From NCBI GenBank assembly GCA_965199335.1, contig CBDAQZ010000001.1:248001-312000 (forward strand): a DNA stretch of 64,000 nt, written 5' to 3'. Shown here in pieces: positions 25,266 to 33,636 of the stretch. The notes beneath the pieces were generated by a model. It had not been told where the DNA came from, ran no database searches, and was given only the letters and a program-made list of their open reading frames with translations. This stretch comes from CBDAQV01 sp965199335 (lineage in GTDB: Bacteria > Pseudomonadota > Alphaproteobacteria > CALMVH01). The first letter of the stretch is position 1, and each line of letters begins with the position of its first letter. The translations under genes and the position numbers were made by a program.

Positions 25266-27230
25266 TTAGACCGTGCCGTTCTTCTTGTGCTCTTCGTCGA
25301 CTTCGGTGAAGTCGGCGTCGACCACGTGATCGCTGCCCCCGGCTGCCGCCTCGGGGTGCGGCTGATCGGTATGGGGCTCGCCGCCGGCGAAGTCGGACGC
25401 ATTGAAGCCGCTGTCGGTCTGGCCTCCCTGCGCACCGCGATACAGCAGTTCGCCCAGTTTCATCGCCGCCTGGCTGAGTGCGTCTGTCTTGGTCTTGATC
25501 GTGTCCGGATCTTCCGCGCTCAGGGCGCTCTTCAGATCGGTGATCGCGGCTTCGACATTCGCCTTTTCATCGGCAGGCAGCTTGTCCCCCAGATCGGTCA
25601 TCGTCTTCTCGGTCTGGTAGATCAGGCTGTCGGCCTTGTTTCGCGACTCGACCAGGTCACGCTTGCGCTTGTCATCGGCGGCATTGCTTTCAGCCTCGCG
25701 CACCATGCGGTTGATGTCGGCGTCAGACAATCCGCCCGATGCCTGGATGCGGATCTGCTGTTCCTTGCCCGTCGCCTTGTCCTTCGCGCCGACCTGCACG
25801 ATGCCGTTGGCGTCAATATCGAACGTCACCTCGATCTGCGGCACGCCGCGCGGCGCTGCCGGTATATTCTCGAGGTTGAATTCGCCCAGGCGCTTGTTGT
25901 CAGCTGCCATTTCGCGCTCACCCTGGAAGACGCGGATGGTCACGGCCGACTGGCTGTCCTCGGCGGTCGAGAACACCTGGCTCTTGCGCGTCGGAATGGT
26001 GGTATTGCGGTCGATCAGGCGGGTGAAGACACCGCCCAGCGTCTCGATGCCCAGCGACAGCGGGGTCACGTCGAGCAACAGAACGTCCTTGACCTCACCC
26101 TTCAGCACGCCGCCCTGGATCGCGGCGCCGATGGCCACAACTTCGTCCGGGTTCACGCCGCGGTGCGGCTCGCGTCCGAAGAACTGCTTCACCACCTCGA
26201 TGATGCGCGGCATGCGGGTCATGCCGCCGACCAGAACCACTTCGTCGATCTCGGACGCCTTCAGGCCGGCATCGGCCAGCGCCTTCTTGCATGGCTCGAT
26301 GGTGCGCTGGACCAGATCTTCCACCAGCTGTTCCAGCTTGGCGCGGGTCAGCTTGATGTTGAGGTGCTTGGGACCGGTCTGGTCGGCCGTGATGAACGGC
26401 AGGTTGACGTCGGTCTGCTGCGAACTGGACAGCTCGATCTTGGCCTTTTCTGCCGCTTCCTTGAGACGTTGCAGCGCCAGCTTGTCGCCGCGCAGGTCGA
26501 TCGCCTGTTCCTTTTTGAACTCGTCGGCGAGGTAGTCGATGATCCGGGAGTCGAAGTCCTCGCCGCCCAGGAACGTGTCGCCGTTGGTCGACTTGACCTC
26601 GAACACGCCGTCGCCGATTTCCAGAACCGACACGTCGAACGTGCCGCCGCCAAGATCGTAGACCGCTATCGTGCCGTTGCCCTTGCGCTCAAGCCCATAG
26701 GCAAGTGCGGCGGCCGTAGGCTCGTTGATGATGCGCAGGACTTCGAGGCCCGCGATCTTGCCCGCGTCCTTGGTCGCCTGGCGCTGGCTGTCGTTGAAGT
26801 AAGCCGGAACGGTGATGACGGCCTGGGTCACGGTCTCGCCCAGGTACTTCTCGGCCGTTTCCTTCATCTTCTGCAGGATGAAGGCGCTGACCTGGCTGGG
26901 GCTGTACTTGGTGCCGCCGACTTCCACCCATGCGTCGCCGTTATCGCCGCGCACGATGTGATAGGGGGCCTTCTTGGCCATGTCGGTGACCAGCGGGTCG
27001 TCGAAGCGGCGGCCGATCAAGCGCTTGATCGAATACAACGTGCTGTCGGGATTGGTGACCGCCTGGCGTTTCGCCGGCTGGCCGACCAGCTTCTCCTCGC
27101 CCTGGAAGGCGACCATCGAGGGGGTGGTGCGCGCACCCTCCGCATTCTCGATCACCTTCGCCTGGCTGCCTTCCATTACGGCCACGCACGAATTCGTGGT
27201 GCCCAGATCGATACCGATAACCTTGCTCAT
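25266..27230 (-). CDS. dnaK: Chaperone DnaK (Hsp70)
   Basis: 654 residues, near the usual length. The ATPase domain starts VIGIDLGTTNSCVAVMEG and includes VPAYFNDSQRQATKDAG, IAVYDLGGGTFDVS and VVLVGGMTRMPRI. The substrate-binding domain follows from about residue 390 with DVTPLSLGIETLGGVFT, then the helical lid and a disordered, acidic C-terminal tail ending EEHKKNGTV. It is the central ATP-driven Hsp70 of the cytoplasm. A candidate RpoH promoter lies upstream at 27308-27338. DnaJ follows; grpE is about 5 kb away with other genes between. Confidence 0.97.
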   Translation of the reverse strand: MSKVIGIDLGTTNSCVAVMEGSQAKVIENAEGARTTPSMVAFQGEEKLVGQPAKRQAVTNPDSTLYSIKRLIGRRFDDPLVTDMAKKAPYHIVRGDNGDAWVEVGGTKYSPSQVSAFILQKMKETAEKYLGETVTQAVITVPAYFNDSQRQATKDAGKIAGLEVLRIINEPTAAALAYGLERKGNGTIAVYDLGGGTFDVSVLEIGDGVFEVKSTNGDTFLGGEDFDSRIIDYLADEFKKEQAIDLRGDKLALQRLKEAAEKAKIELSSSQQTDVNLPFITADQTGPKHLNIKLTRAKLEQLVEDLVQRTIEPCKKALADAGLKASEIDEVVLVGGMTRMPRIIEVVKQFFGREPHRGVNPDEVVAIGAAIQGGVLKGEVKDVLLLDVTPLSLGIETLGGVFTRLIDRNTTIPTRKSQVFSTAEDSQSAVTIRVFQGEREMAADNKRLGEFNLENIPAAPRGVPQIEVTFDIDANGIVQVGAKDKATGKEQQIRIQASGGLSDADINRMVREAESNAADDKRKRDLVESRNKADSLIYQTEKTMTDLGDKLPADEKANVEAAITDLKSALSAEDPDTIKTKTDALSQAAMKLGELLYRGAQGGQTDSGFNASDFAGGEPHTDQPHPEAAAGGSDHVVDADFTEVDEEHKKNGTV

Positions 27231-27307
27231 GAAAAATCCCTTCTGCTGGCGAATGCGGCAAGGCCCTGCAAAGGCGCCGCCCCGCTTCCCGAATTCTTTG
27301 TTCTGGT

Positions 27308-27338
27308 CCTATATAAGGACGCCCGGGCGTCATTCAAC
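27308..27338 (-). promoter_or_regulatory. Predicted RpoH (sigma-32) promoter of dnaK
   Basis: On the minus strand GTTG, 17 bases, then CTTATATAGG. The alphaproteobacterial RpoH consensus is CTTG-N17/18-CYTATNTNNG, so the -10 element is a full match and the -35 core misses one base. It lies 78-108 bases upstream of the dnaK ATG. That heat-shock sigma factor drives dnaK is general knowledge; the site assignment is mine. Confidence 0.65.
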
Positions 27339-27356
27339 ATGGTTTGAACAAAAAAC

Positions 27357-28067
27357 CTACGGTCTTTGGATTTTGCTGCTCGGAGCGTATGTCTGGCGCA
27401 GTTCAAGCTCCGTCTGTAGACGATAGGGAGAGATAAAGGGCGCTACCGTCGGGCCTGGCTTCAGAATGGCGTGCTCCTCGGGGCGCAGTTGTCCTCCCAG
27501 CTCTTTCAGGCCGCTTCTGATTTTCCTGCACTCGTCGCTACCGCCCTGGTCGGCCGTGAGGAATCCGAATTCCGCGTGGAACAACGGGGTGCTTACCCCG
27601 GCATTGACGTCCGCCGTGACGCGCATGATGTCGCGGGCGTTCGGCCAGTTGTACTTCATGGCGGCCTGTTCCAGCGGTGTATGCCCATTGCGGTCGGCTA
27701 TATTTGCCGCTTCCGGCGCAAGGGCGATCAGGGCCTGAACGGTTTCGATCTGGATGAAAGGGCGCTGTCCGTCACGCGATGGGAAGGTGGCCGTATTGGC
27801 CTCGACACCGTTGACAACAGCTTCCATCAACGGGGTCAATACGGGCGTAGCCGCGCCGTACAAATTGCGTGATGTTTCGGTAAGTTCGGATTTCCTTACC
27901 TCGCCCTCGGCGTGGATCAGTTCGAAAAGGCTGTGGCGGGCTGCCAGGCGCATGACGCCTTCGTGTTCGATCATGCGCGCACCCTTGTACTCGTCACCAT
28001 CGCCATAGGTGGTGACGAGGTATTCGTACTGCTCGTCGGCGATCGCGCGCATCTTTTGATTGGTCAC
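27357..28067 (-). CDS. Ankyrin-repeat-like protein, unknown function
   Basis: 236 residues without a signal peptide. Ankyrin-like segments are seen around TPVLTPLMEAVVNGVEAN and especially IADRNGHTPLEQAAMKYNWP, with an intervening TVQALIALAPEAA helix pair. The rest does not match anything recognised. The start is taken as GTG 28067, with GGAG about 12 bases upstream; ATG 28052 is an alternative. The gene ends 126 bases before dnaK, on the same strand. It is probably a cytoplasmic protein-binding protein. Confidence 0.65.
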   Translation of the reverse strand: MTNQKMRAIADEQYEYLVTTYGDGDEYKGARMIEHEGVMRLAARHSLFELIHAEGEVRKSELTETSRNLYGAATPVLTPLMEAVVNGVEANTATFPSRDGQRPFIQIETVQALIALAPEAANIADRNGHTPLEQAAMKYNWPNARDIMRVTADVNAGVSTPLFHAEFGFLTADQGGSDECRKIRSGLKELGGQLRPEEHAILKPGPTVAPFISPYRLQTELELRQTYAPSSKIQRP

Positions 28068-28146
28068 GTGGATCAGTCACTCCAGGAAAGACAAAATCCT
28101 AGTGTCAAATAGGTTTGGCGTCAATCTGGCGTTCTGCGCGATGGTC

Positions 28147-31100
28147 CTACCAGCTGTACTTGATGCCGACCTGTACGGTGTGATCGAGCTCGTGCTCGCG
28201 CACGGCGGCGTCGTAGCCGATGGTGGCGCTGATGTTTTCGCTGAAGCCTACCGTCACGCCGGTGCCGACCAGCGCCGCCTCGCGCCCGGGGTGGACGCCG
28301 GAGATCTTGAAGCCGGCGGCCGGCGCGCCTGCGAAGGCCTCAGTCAGGGTCACGTTGGTGTCCATGAAGTCGTGCAGGTAGCTGGCGCGCAGTTCCGGCG
28401 TGACGACGGTGCCGTTATTGGTCGTCAGCTTCAAATCGGCGCGGGCGCCGATGGTGCTGCGCAGCGCGTTGAGCGTGCTGCCGTTGGTCGCCAGGTTCAG
28501 GCCCCCCGCCGGCGCGCCGCTGGTGGTATAGGGGTCCTGGCTGATGTTGTCGTACTCGACGCCGACCCGCGGCACCACGGTCAGGGCGCCACTGACCAGG
28601 TCCTGCGCGATGTGCACATCCTGCGACAGGCCGGCCTCGGCGGTCAGCTCGTTGCCGTCATGGCGGCTGGTCTGCTGGAAGCCGCTGGTCGGCAGTGCCA
28701 GGAAGTCGTTGTCGTGATAGTCGTTGAACGCATAGCCCAGCGCCGCGTCCAGGGTCAGCGGCACGCCGACCGGGTCCAGCTTCTGGCTGCCGTAGAGCGA
28801 GATGCGATAGGTGTCGATGTTGTTTTCGTCGCTGTCGCCCGAGAGGTTTAGGTCTGTATGCTCGTAGGCCACCGCCGCGCCCAGCAGGGTGGTGTCGGTC
28901 ACCTTGGCGTCGACACCGCCTACGATGCCGCCGGTGCGGTACTGCGCCTCGGCAAAGCCCACTTCACCGCCTAGCGTGCCCAGCACGCCGTAGCCATGGA
29001 CCCAGAACGATGGCTGGTCGGCCGAGATCGCGCCGCCGGGTCCGAACAGGGGCATGTCGGAGACGCCGTTCTGGGCGACGTCGAACGTGCCGGGCAGGCC
29101 GGTGTTGACCTCCATGGTGGAGGTCAGGCCCTGGCGGCGGTCCATGCGCTCGACCAGGAAGTTCTGGAAGCTGGTCAGGTTGGCAAGGTCGATCGAGGCC
29201 AGGTCCGCGCGCAGTTCGCCCAGCGTGCCGGCAAGCTGGGTGCGCTCGCCAAGCGCGGGAGCGATACCGAGCTCTACCAGCAAGGTCGTCAACGGCCCTG
29301 TCGCCGTGGAATTCAGGACGCTTTGGATCGCGCCCGAGCTATTGGCTTCGTTATTCGTGGTCGAACCCATATCGAAGACGATGCCGGACGCACCCGATAC
29401 TAGGTCGACCTCGTTGGGCTTGTAGACTTCGCTGAACGGAACCGCCTGACCGGATTCGGTTATGGTCGTGAAGGTACCGGTCACGCCGCCACCGGCAGAG
29501 ACGATGGTGTACTGGGTGCCTGCGGTGTAGATGCCGGAATCGGCAGTCAGCGCCAGTGTACCCGCCAGTCCCGCCGTGCCGCTGACGGCCAGCTTGCTTG
29601 CTGCGGCCGGGCTGACTTCGATCGCCAGGGTCGAGGCGGCGGACTGCGTGTAATTGCCATTGACGCTCAGCGTGCCGATCGAGCCGCCGGGGTGGACCGT
29701 ACCTCCGTTGTTGGTCACGTCGCCGGTGATCGAGCCGTGGCCCATCAGCGTGCCGCCGCCCGATACCGTGACCGGGGAGGTCAGGCTTGCCGCTGGGTTA
29801 TTGATGTCGCCAATCTCCAGTACCCCGCCTGAGACGTTGGTCTGCGAGAATGAGCTGCTGCCGTTCAGCACCTGCGTACCGGACCCCGTCTGCGACAGAG
29901 TGCCCGTGCTGGTGATCGTGCCGCCGAACGTCGCGTCCAGCGTGCCGGTCGTGGTCAGATTGTTGTTGCCGAGGACAAGCTGGCCCGTGCCGGCAAGCAA
30001 TCCGATCGTCTGGCTGCTGTTCGCCGCCGAAATATCGAATGTTCCACCCTGCTCGACATCCAGCAGGTCGGTGCCGCTGATCGAACCTGCGCCCTTGAGC
30101 GCCAGCGTGCCGCCGTTGATGGTCGTCGCGCCGGTGTAGGTATTGGCGCCGGTCAGGGTCAGCTTGCCGCCCTGAAGTGTAAGGTTGCCATCACCGACGA
30201 TCGTGCCGGCATAAGTGGTGGTAAGCGAACCGCCGATGGTAAGCAGGGAACTGCCGCCCAAGTCCAGCTTGGCGGTTGTATCGGTGCCGGCCAAACTATT
30301 GACGGTCTGCGACGTACCGGCGAGGGCCAGCGTTCCATTCAGCGTCAGGTCCGAACCGGCCGACAATTTGCCGCTGGCGTGGGTGTTGTTCATGCTGACG
30401 CTTGCCCCGCTGTCGATGACCGTGGGGCCCTGGTAGGCAGCGATGTCGGCAAAGGTCAGAACACCACCATGCGTACCGGCGTTCGTCAGGTTGCCGCTAT
30501 CCTTGAACTCCAGCCCGCCTGCGCCGGTAACCGTGCCGTCCGCCAGGATGACATTGGTCTGGTTGGTATCGATAACGCCGCCCTTGGCATCGATTGTAAA
30601 ATCCTGCAACAGGACCAGTGGCGAGGCGTCGGCATTCGGGAATATCTTCAGGGTGCCGCCGTCGAATGCGGGCAATACGTTGCCGGCCTGCAGATCGGTG
30701 CTGGCGTAGAAGTTTTTCGTCGTATCGATTTTGGGCGTAGGGGGCGGCGTCGAGACGTCGATCTGGCTTCCGATCAGCTCGCCCGAAACGAAGCCATCGC
30801 CGCCGCCGTTCGCGCCGACAATATAGCTGGGGCTACTGGTAGAGGAATAAGTCAGGTCGAACGTATCGCCTGCGCCCGGGGTGAAGGTCGTGACGCCGTT
30901 ATGGGTGTCGTTGACCTGAAACAGGATGATTTGGTGCGCATAGTCGGTCGTGATGAATCCCAGTTCACCCGTGTAGTAGGCGCCGGTCAGATCGTCGGTT
31001 TCGAACTCGTTCGCCTGATTGGTGAAGTTGAAGCTGAAGCCGGCCGTCGGCGACGTGACAATGATATTCCAGGTCCACATGCCGTTGAAGGCATAGGTGG

Positions 31101-31239
31101 CGGATCCGGTAACTTCTCCACCGTCTCTAAGAATGGCATCGTCGAACGTGTAGGTCGTGTTGACGTTCTCGGCATAGGCGCTGCACGAGGCGAAATAGAC
31201 GCTGAGGAGTGCGACCGGTACGAAGATGCGGAATTTCAC
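28147..31239 (-). CDS. Autotransporter (type Va) with beta-strand passenger repeats
   Basis: 1030 residues, GTG start at 31239. Residues 1-23 are a signal peptide (FVPVALLSVYFASCSAYA). The passenger (to about residue 700) is Gly/Thr/Ser-rich beta-helix with autotransporter-associated repeats, for example GGKLTLTGANTYTGATTING and GGTLALKGAGSISG. The last 280 residues form the barrel, starting near SFWVHGYGVLG and ending GIKYSW with a terminal aromatic residue, as needed for BAM recognition. No protease, lipase or RGD signature was seen, so adhesion or aggregation is a guess. The 79 bases after the ankyrin-like gene's start separate them. Confidence 0.9.
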   Translation of the reverse strand: MKFRIFVPVALLSVYFASCSAYAENVNTTYTFDDAILRDGGEVTGSATYAFNGMWTWNIIVTSPTAGFSFNFTNQANEFETDDLTGAYYTGELGFITTDYAHQIILFQVNDTHNGVTTFTPGAGDTFDLTYSSTSSPSYIVGANGGGDGFVSGELIGSQIDVSTPPPTPKIDTTKNFYASTDLQAGNVLPAFDGGTLKIFPNADASPLVLLQDFTIDAKGGVIDTNQTNVILADGTVTGAGGLEFKDSGNLTNAGTHGGVLTFADIAAYQGPTVIDSGASVSMNNTHASGKLSAGSDLTLNGTLALAGTSQTVNSLAGTDTTAKLDLGGSSLLTIGGSLTTTYAGTIVGDGNLTLQGGKLTLTGANTYTGATTINGGTLALKGAGSISGTDLLDVEQGGTFDISAANSSQTIGLLAGTGQLVLGNNNLTTTGTLDATFGGTITSTGTLSQTGSGTQVLNGSSSFSQTNVSGGVLEIGDINNPAASLTSPVTVSGGGTLMGHGSITGDVTNNGGTVHPGGSIGTLSVNGNYTQSAASTLAIEVSPAAASKLAVSGTAGLAGTLALTADSGIYTAGTQYTIVSAGGGVTGTFTTITESGQAVPFSEVYKPNEVDLVSGASGIVFDMGSTTNNEANSSGAIQSVLNSTATGPLTTLLVELGIAPALGERTQLAGTLGELRADLASIDLANLTSFQNFLVERMDRRQGLTSTMEVNTGLPGTFDVAQNGVSDMPLFGPGGAISADQPSFWVHGYGVLGTLGGEVGFAEAQYRTGGIVGGVDAKVTDTTLLGAAVAYEHTDLNLSGDSDENNIDTYRISLYGSQKLDPVGVPLTLDAALGYAFNDYHDNDFLALPTSGFQQTSRHDGNELTAEAGLSQDVHIAQDLVSGALTVVPRVGVEYDNISQDPYTTSGAPAGGLNLATNGSTLNALRSTIGARADLKLTTNNGTVVTPELRASYLHDFMDTNVTLTEAFAGAPAAGFKISGVHPGREAALVGTGVTVGFSENISATIGYDAAVREHELDHTVQVGIKYSW

Positions 31240-31430
31240 AGTTTACGATCCCATTGTTTGTTTCGGGTCTGTATAAATTGTCTGTCTGTTGATGCAAGAG
31301 AGTTTTGAAATGCCGTTGCAGGCTATCGTTACCCCACTCTTCGAAGGCCTATTTTAGGTATTTATTAACACAAGTTTTCGTTGCAAAATGCTGGGATCCT
31401 GTTAAGGTTCTCTCTCATCTGGAGAGGCGA

Positions 31431-31817
31431 ATGATCGTCGAAGGCCCAAACTGGATCAATTGCTCGGCGCAGGATATGCGCTGGCTTCGGGAGCGCAAGT
31501 GGCGCCAGGCGGCTTCTGTGCGGTCTTTTCACGGCGATCGCTTGATACCAAGCCGTTCCATTCCCTCTTATCGCCGTGAGGCCGAACTGGTGGGCCAGAC
31601 GACTGCCCCGCTGATCAATCCGCTCGAACGATTCCGTCCTGCCCGCATGAAGGCGGTCAGCAATCTGCGCACCGCATTGCCAAGTGCTCAGGAACGGAAC
31701 GTCCCGGAGCGCGAGATGAAACGCATCGAGCCGGAAACATATTCTTCTTGGGCCGAAACGTCTTTCGACGACGATTATGATGACGATTATGAATTCGGTT
31801 ACGAGATAGCGGCCTGA
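31431..31817 (+). CDS. Hypothetical protein with acidic C-terminus
   Basis: 128 residues from ATG 31431, with GGAGAGG placed 4-5 bases upstream, a strong ribosome-binding site. The N-terminal half is basic (REREKW-like: WLRERKWRQAASVRSFHGDR), and the C-terminus carries a run of acidic residues (FDDDYDDDYEFGYE). There is no membrane segment, signal peptide or known domain. The reading frame from 31305 includes unlikely extra sequence. Its function is unknown. Confidence 0.6.
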   Translation: MIVEGPNWINCSAQDMRWLRERKWRQAASVRSFHGDRLIPSRSIPSYRREAELVGQTTAPLINPLERFRPARMKAVSNLRTALPSAQERNVPEREMKRIEPETYSSWAETSFDDDYDDDYEFGYEIAA

Positions 31818-31830
31818 TTTAGACCCGATC

Positions 31831-31866
31831 TTTACGAAATTTAAACTTGCTTTTTGATTTCGTAAA
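31831..31866. repeat. 10-base perfect inverted repeat in AT-rich gap
   Basis: TTTACGAAAT at 31831-31840 and its complement ATTTCGTAAA at 31857-31866, with a 16-base spacer containing TTTTT. It lies between two small plus-strand genes. It could be a terminator of the first gene or an operator for the second; there is no clean T run after the stem. Confidence 0.5.
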
Positions 31867-31907
31867 TAATATATTAATCCCAAGATTAATGAAGTTACGG
31901 GTGTACA

Positions 31908-32102
31908 ATGCTTTTTGAAGGTCCGGGCCGTCTGAATACCAGCCACACCATCTCCCGCTCAGCCGCAGAGGCAGAATTGCTTCTGGAGGTCACGCCTGAC
32001 GTACCAAGCTCCAAGGCGGTGATCAACACCCTGCAGGCCATCCTGCCATTGCCTGTATTCGATCTGGACGCCCGGATCGAACCGCAAGAGCTTGCGGCAT
32101 AA
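31908..32102 (+). CDS. Small hypothetical protein
   Basis: 64 residues (starts MLFEGPGRLNTSHTISRSAA). The ATG follows an AT-rich 90-base gap with only a weak upstream purine stretch. Composition is ordinary, with PSSKAVINTLQAILPLP and DLDARIEPQELAA, and no recognised domain. Support is the clean frame and isolated position with no better frame opposite. It may be expressed with the preceding 128-residue gene. It converges on grpE. Confidence 0.4.
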   Translation: MLFEGPGRLNTSHTISRSAAEAELLLEVTPDVPSSKAVINTLQAILPLPVFDLDARIEPQELAA

Positions 32103-32123
32103 TCCCATATAAGGATCCAGCGC

Positions 32124-32690
32124 TCAGGCGCTGGTGTCGATCCGATCGCGCGTTCCGCCCTTGGCGATACCGACGCGGGCGGGGCGTAGCAATCGGTCGC
32201 TGATCATATATCCGGTTTCGAACAATTGCATGACTGTTCCCGGCACCTTGTCCGGGTAATCCATCTCGACCATCACTTCGTGGAAATTGGCGTCGAACGG
32301 CTTGCCCATGGCGTCGATCTGAACGATCCCGGCCTTCTCGAACGCCTGCAGCATCGAGCGTTCGGTGGATTCAATACCCTCGATCACCTTCTTGACCAGT
32401 TCGTTATCGTGCTGGTCGACGGGCACCGCCTCGATGGCGCGGCGCAGATTGTCGGCCACAGGCAGCAAGTTCTGAGCGAATTTCGAGATTGCGAACTTGG
32501 CCGTATCCTCTCGTTCGCGCTCCATGCGGCGGCGTACATTTTCGGTTTCGGCCAGGGCGCGCAGCAGCTGGTCCTTAAGCTTCGCCATCTCCGCTTCCAG
32601 CGCCTCATGGGCATCTGTCTGCATCTCGGCCTCGGGCTGGCCTTCTTCCGGCTCGTTCTGGTTTGGATCGACTGTCTCTGTTTCGCTCAT
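32124..32690 (-). CDS. grpE: Nucleotide exchange factor GrpE
   Basis: 188 residues. An acidic, disordered start (SETETVDPNQNEPEEGQPEA) leads into the long dimerising helix (EALEAEMAKLKDQLLRALAE, TENVRRRMERER) and the beta-wing domain with FEKAGIVQIDAMGKPFDANF, VPGTVMQLFETGYMISDRLLRPARV. GrpE releases ADP from DnaK. It stands alone here: no hrcA gene precedes it, and dnaK-dnaJ lie about 5 kb away. A CCCCATATA-like element upstream could be part of a heat-shock promoter but lacks a good partner. Confidence 0.95.
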   Translation of the reverse strand: MSETETVDPNQNEPEEGQPEAEMQTDAHEALEAEMAKLKDQLLRALAETENVRRRMEREREDTAKFAISKFAQNLLPVADNLRRAIEAVPVDQHDNELVKKVIEGIESTERSMLQAFEKAGIVQIDAMGKPFDANFHEVMVEMDYPDKVPGTVMQLFETGYMISDRLLRPARVGIAKGGTRDRIDTSA

Positions 32691-32754
32691 CTGCCTGTCT
32701 TCCTAACTATGCTACCCGGCGGTATATGGGGGGCTTGCGGCAAAAGTCACTACC

Positions 32755-33636
32755 CTATTTCGATTTCGTCGCGCGGCCGGACGGGTCCCCGAAGTAATGG
32801 AAGAAATCGGATGTCGGGGACAATACGAAGGTCGTGTTGCTGCCCTGCAATCCGGTCCGGTAGGCCTGCAACGAACGATAGAAAGCGTAGAAGTCGGGAT
32901 CCAGCTTTGCCGCCGCGGCATAGATCTGGATCGCCTGGCGGTCGCCGTCACCGCGCGTGTCCTGCGCTTCCTTCTCGGCCTCCGAAACGATCTTTACCCG
33001 CTCGGCATCGGCGGTCGCCTTGATCTCCTGCGATTTCTGTTCGCCCTCCGCCCTGTATTCGGCGGCTTCGCGCTTGCGTTCCGATGCCATGCGTTGGAAC
33101 ACGGCGTCCAGCGTCTGGGCGGGCAGGTCGGCCCGGCCAATGCGGACGTCGACGATGGTCAGGCCCAGATTCTCCATCTCGCTGTTCACCTGGTCGCGTA
33201 CCTTCTGCATGATGGTTTCGCGATGTTCGGTCAAGAGGTCGGCCAGCGGCACCTTGCCGAAGACATCCAGCAGCGCGCCATTGATCAGGTTGCCCAGCTG
33301 CTGCTCCGCCCGCGCCTCGTTGTTCAGCGAAGTATAGAATTTATGCGGATCGGTGATGCGCCAGCGCGCGAAGGCGTCGATCTCGAGCCGCTTCTTGTCG
33401 GCCAGCGTCAACGGGGCAGGCGGCGGGTCGAGATTGTGGATGCGGTTATCGAGATACTGCACATCCTCCACCAGCGGGGTCTTGAAGTTAAGCCCCGGTG
33501 TCGTGATGACGCGGGTGACCTCGCCGAAGCGCAGCACCAGCGCGTATTCCGTCTGGTCGACGATGAAGCAGCTGCTGGAAAGGGCGATCCCGGCGATGAC
33601 CGCGGATAGGATCCAGATGATGGCCTTGTTTTGCAT
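32755..33636 (-). CDS. hflC: HflC, FtsH-modulating SPFH protein
   Basis: 293 residues. One N-terminal membrane segment (AIIWILSAVIAGIALSSSCFIV) is followed by the SPFH/Band-7 domain (QTEYALVLRFGEVTRVITTPGLNFKTP) and a long C-terminal helical region rich in Ala, Arg and Glu (REAAEYRAEGEQKSQEIKA). With HflK it forms the periplasm-facing cage that restrains the FtsH protease. Its start overlaps the stop of hflK by one base. Downstream is grpE, with 64 bases between. Confidence 0.95.
   Translation of the reverse strand: MQNKAIIWILSAVIAGIALSSSCFIVDQTEYALVLRFGEVTRVITTPGLNFKTPLVEDVQYLDNRIHNLDPPPAPLTLADKKRLEIDAFARWRITDPHKFYTSLNNEARAEQQLGNLINGALLDVFGKVPLADLLTEHRETIMQKVRDQVNSEMENLGLTIVDVRIGRADLPAQTLDAVFQRMASERKREAAEYRAEGEQKSQEIKATADAERVKIVSEAEKEAQDTRGDGDRQAIQIYAAAAKLDPDFYAFYRSLQAYRTGLQGSNTTFVLSPTSDFFHYFGDPSGRATKSK

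Noticed and set aside
25287..27347. Plus-strand frame of 686 residues opposite dnaK
   Set aside because: A known type of antisense open frame of GC-rich dnaK genes. It resembles the spurious 'NAD-glutamate dehydrogenase' annotations made from dnaK antisense frames and has no real support here.
32700..32754. Possible heat-shock promoter upstream of grpE (CCCCATATA element)
   Set aside because: The -10-like element is good by the enterobacterial pattern, but no -35 element is found at a suitable distance and it does not fit the alphaproteobacterial consensus.
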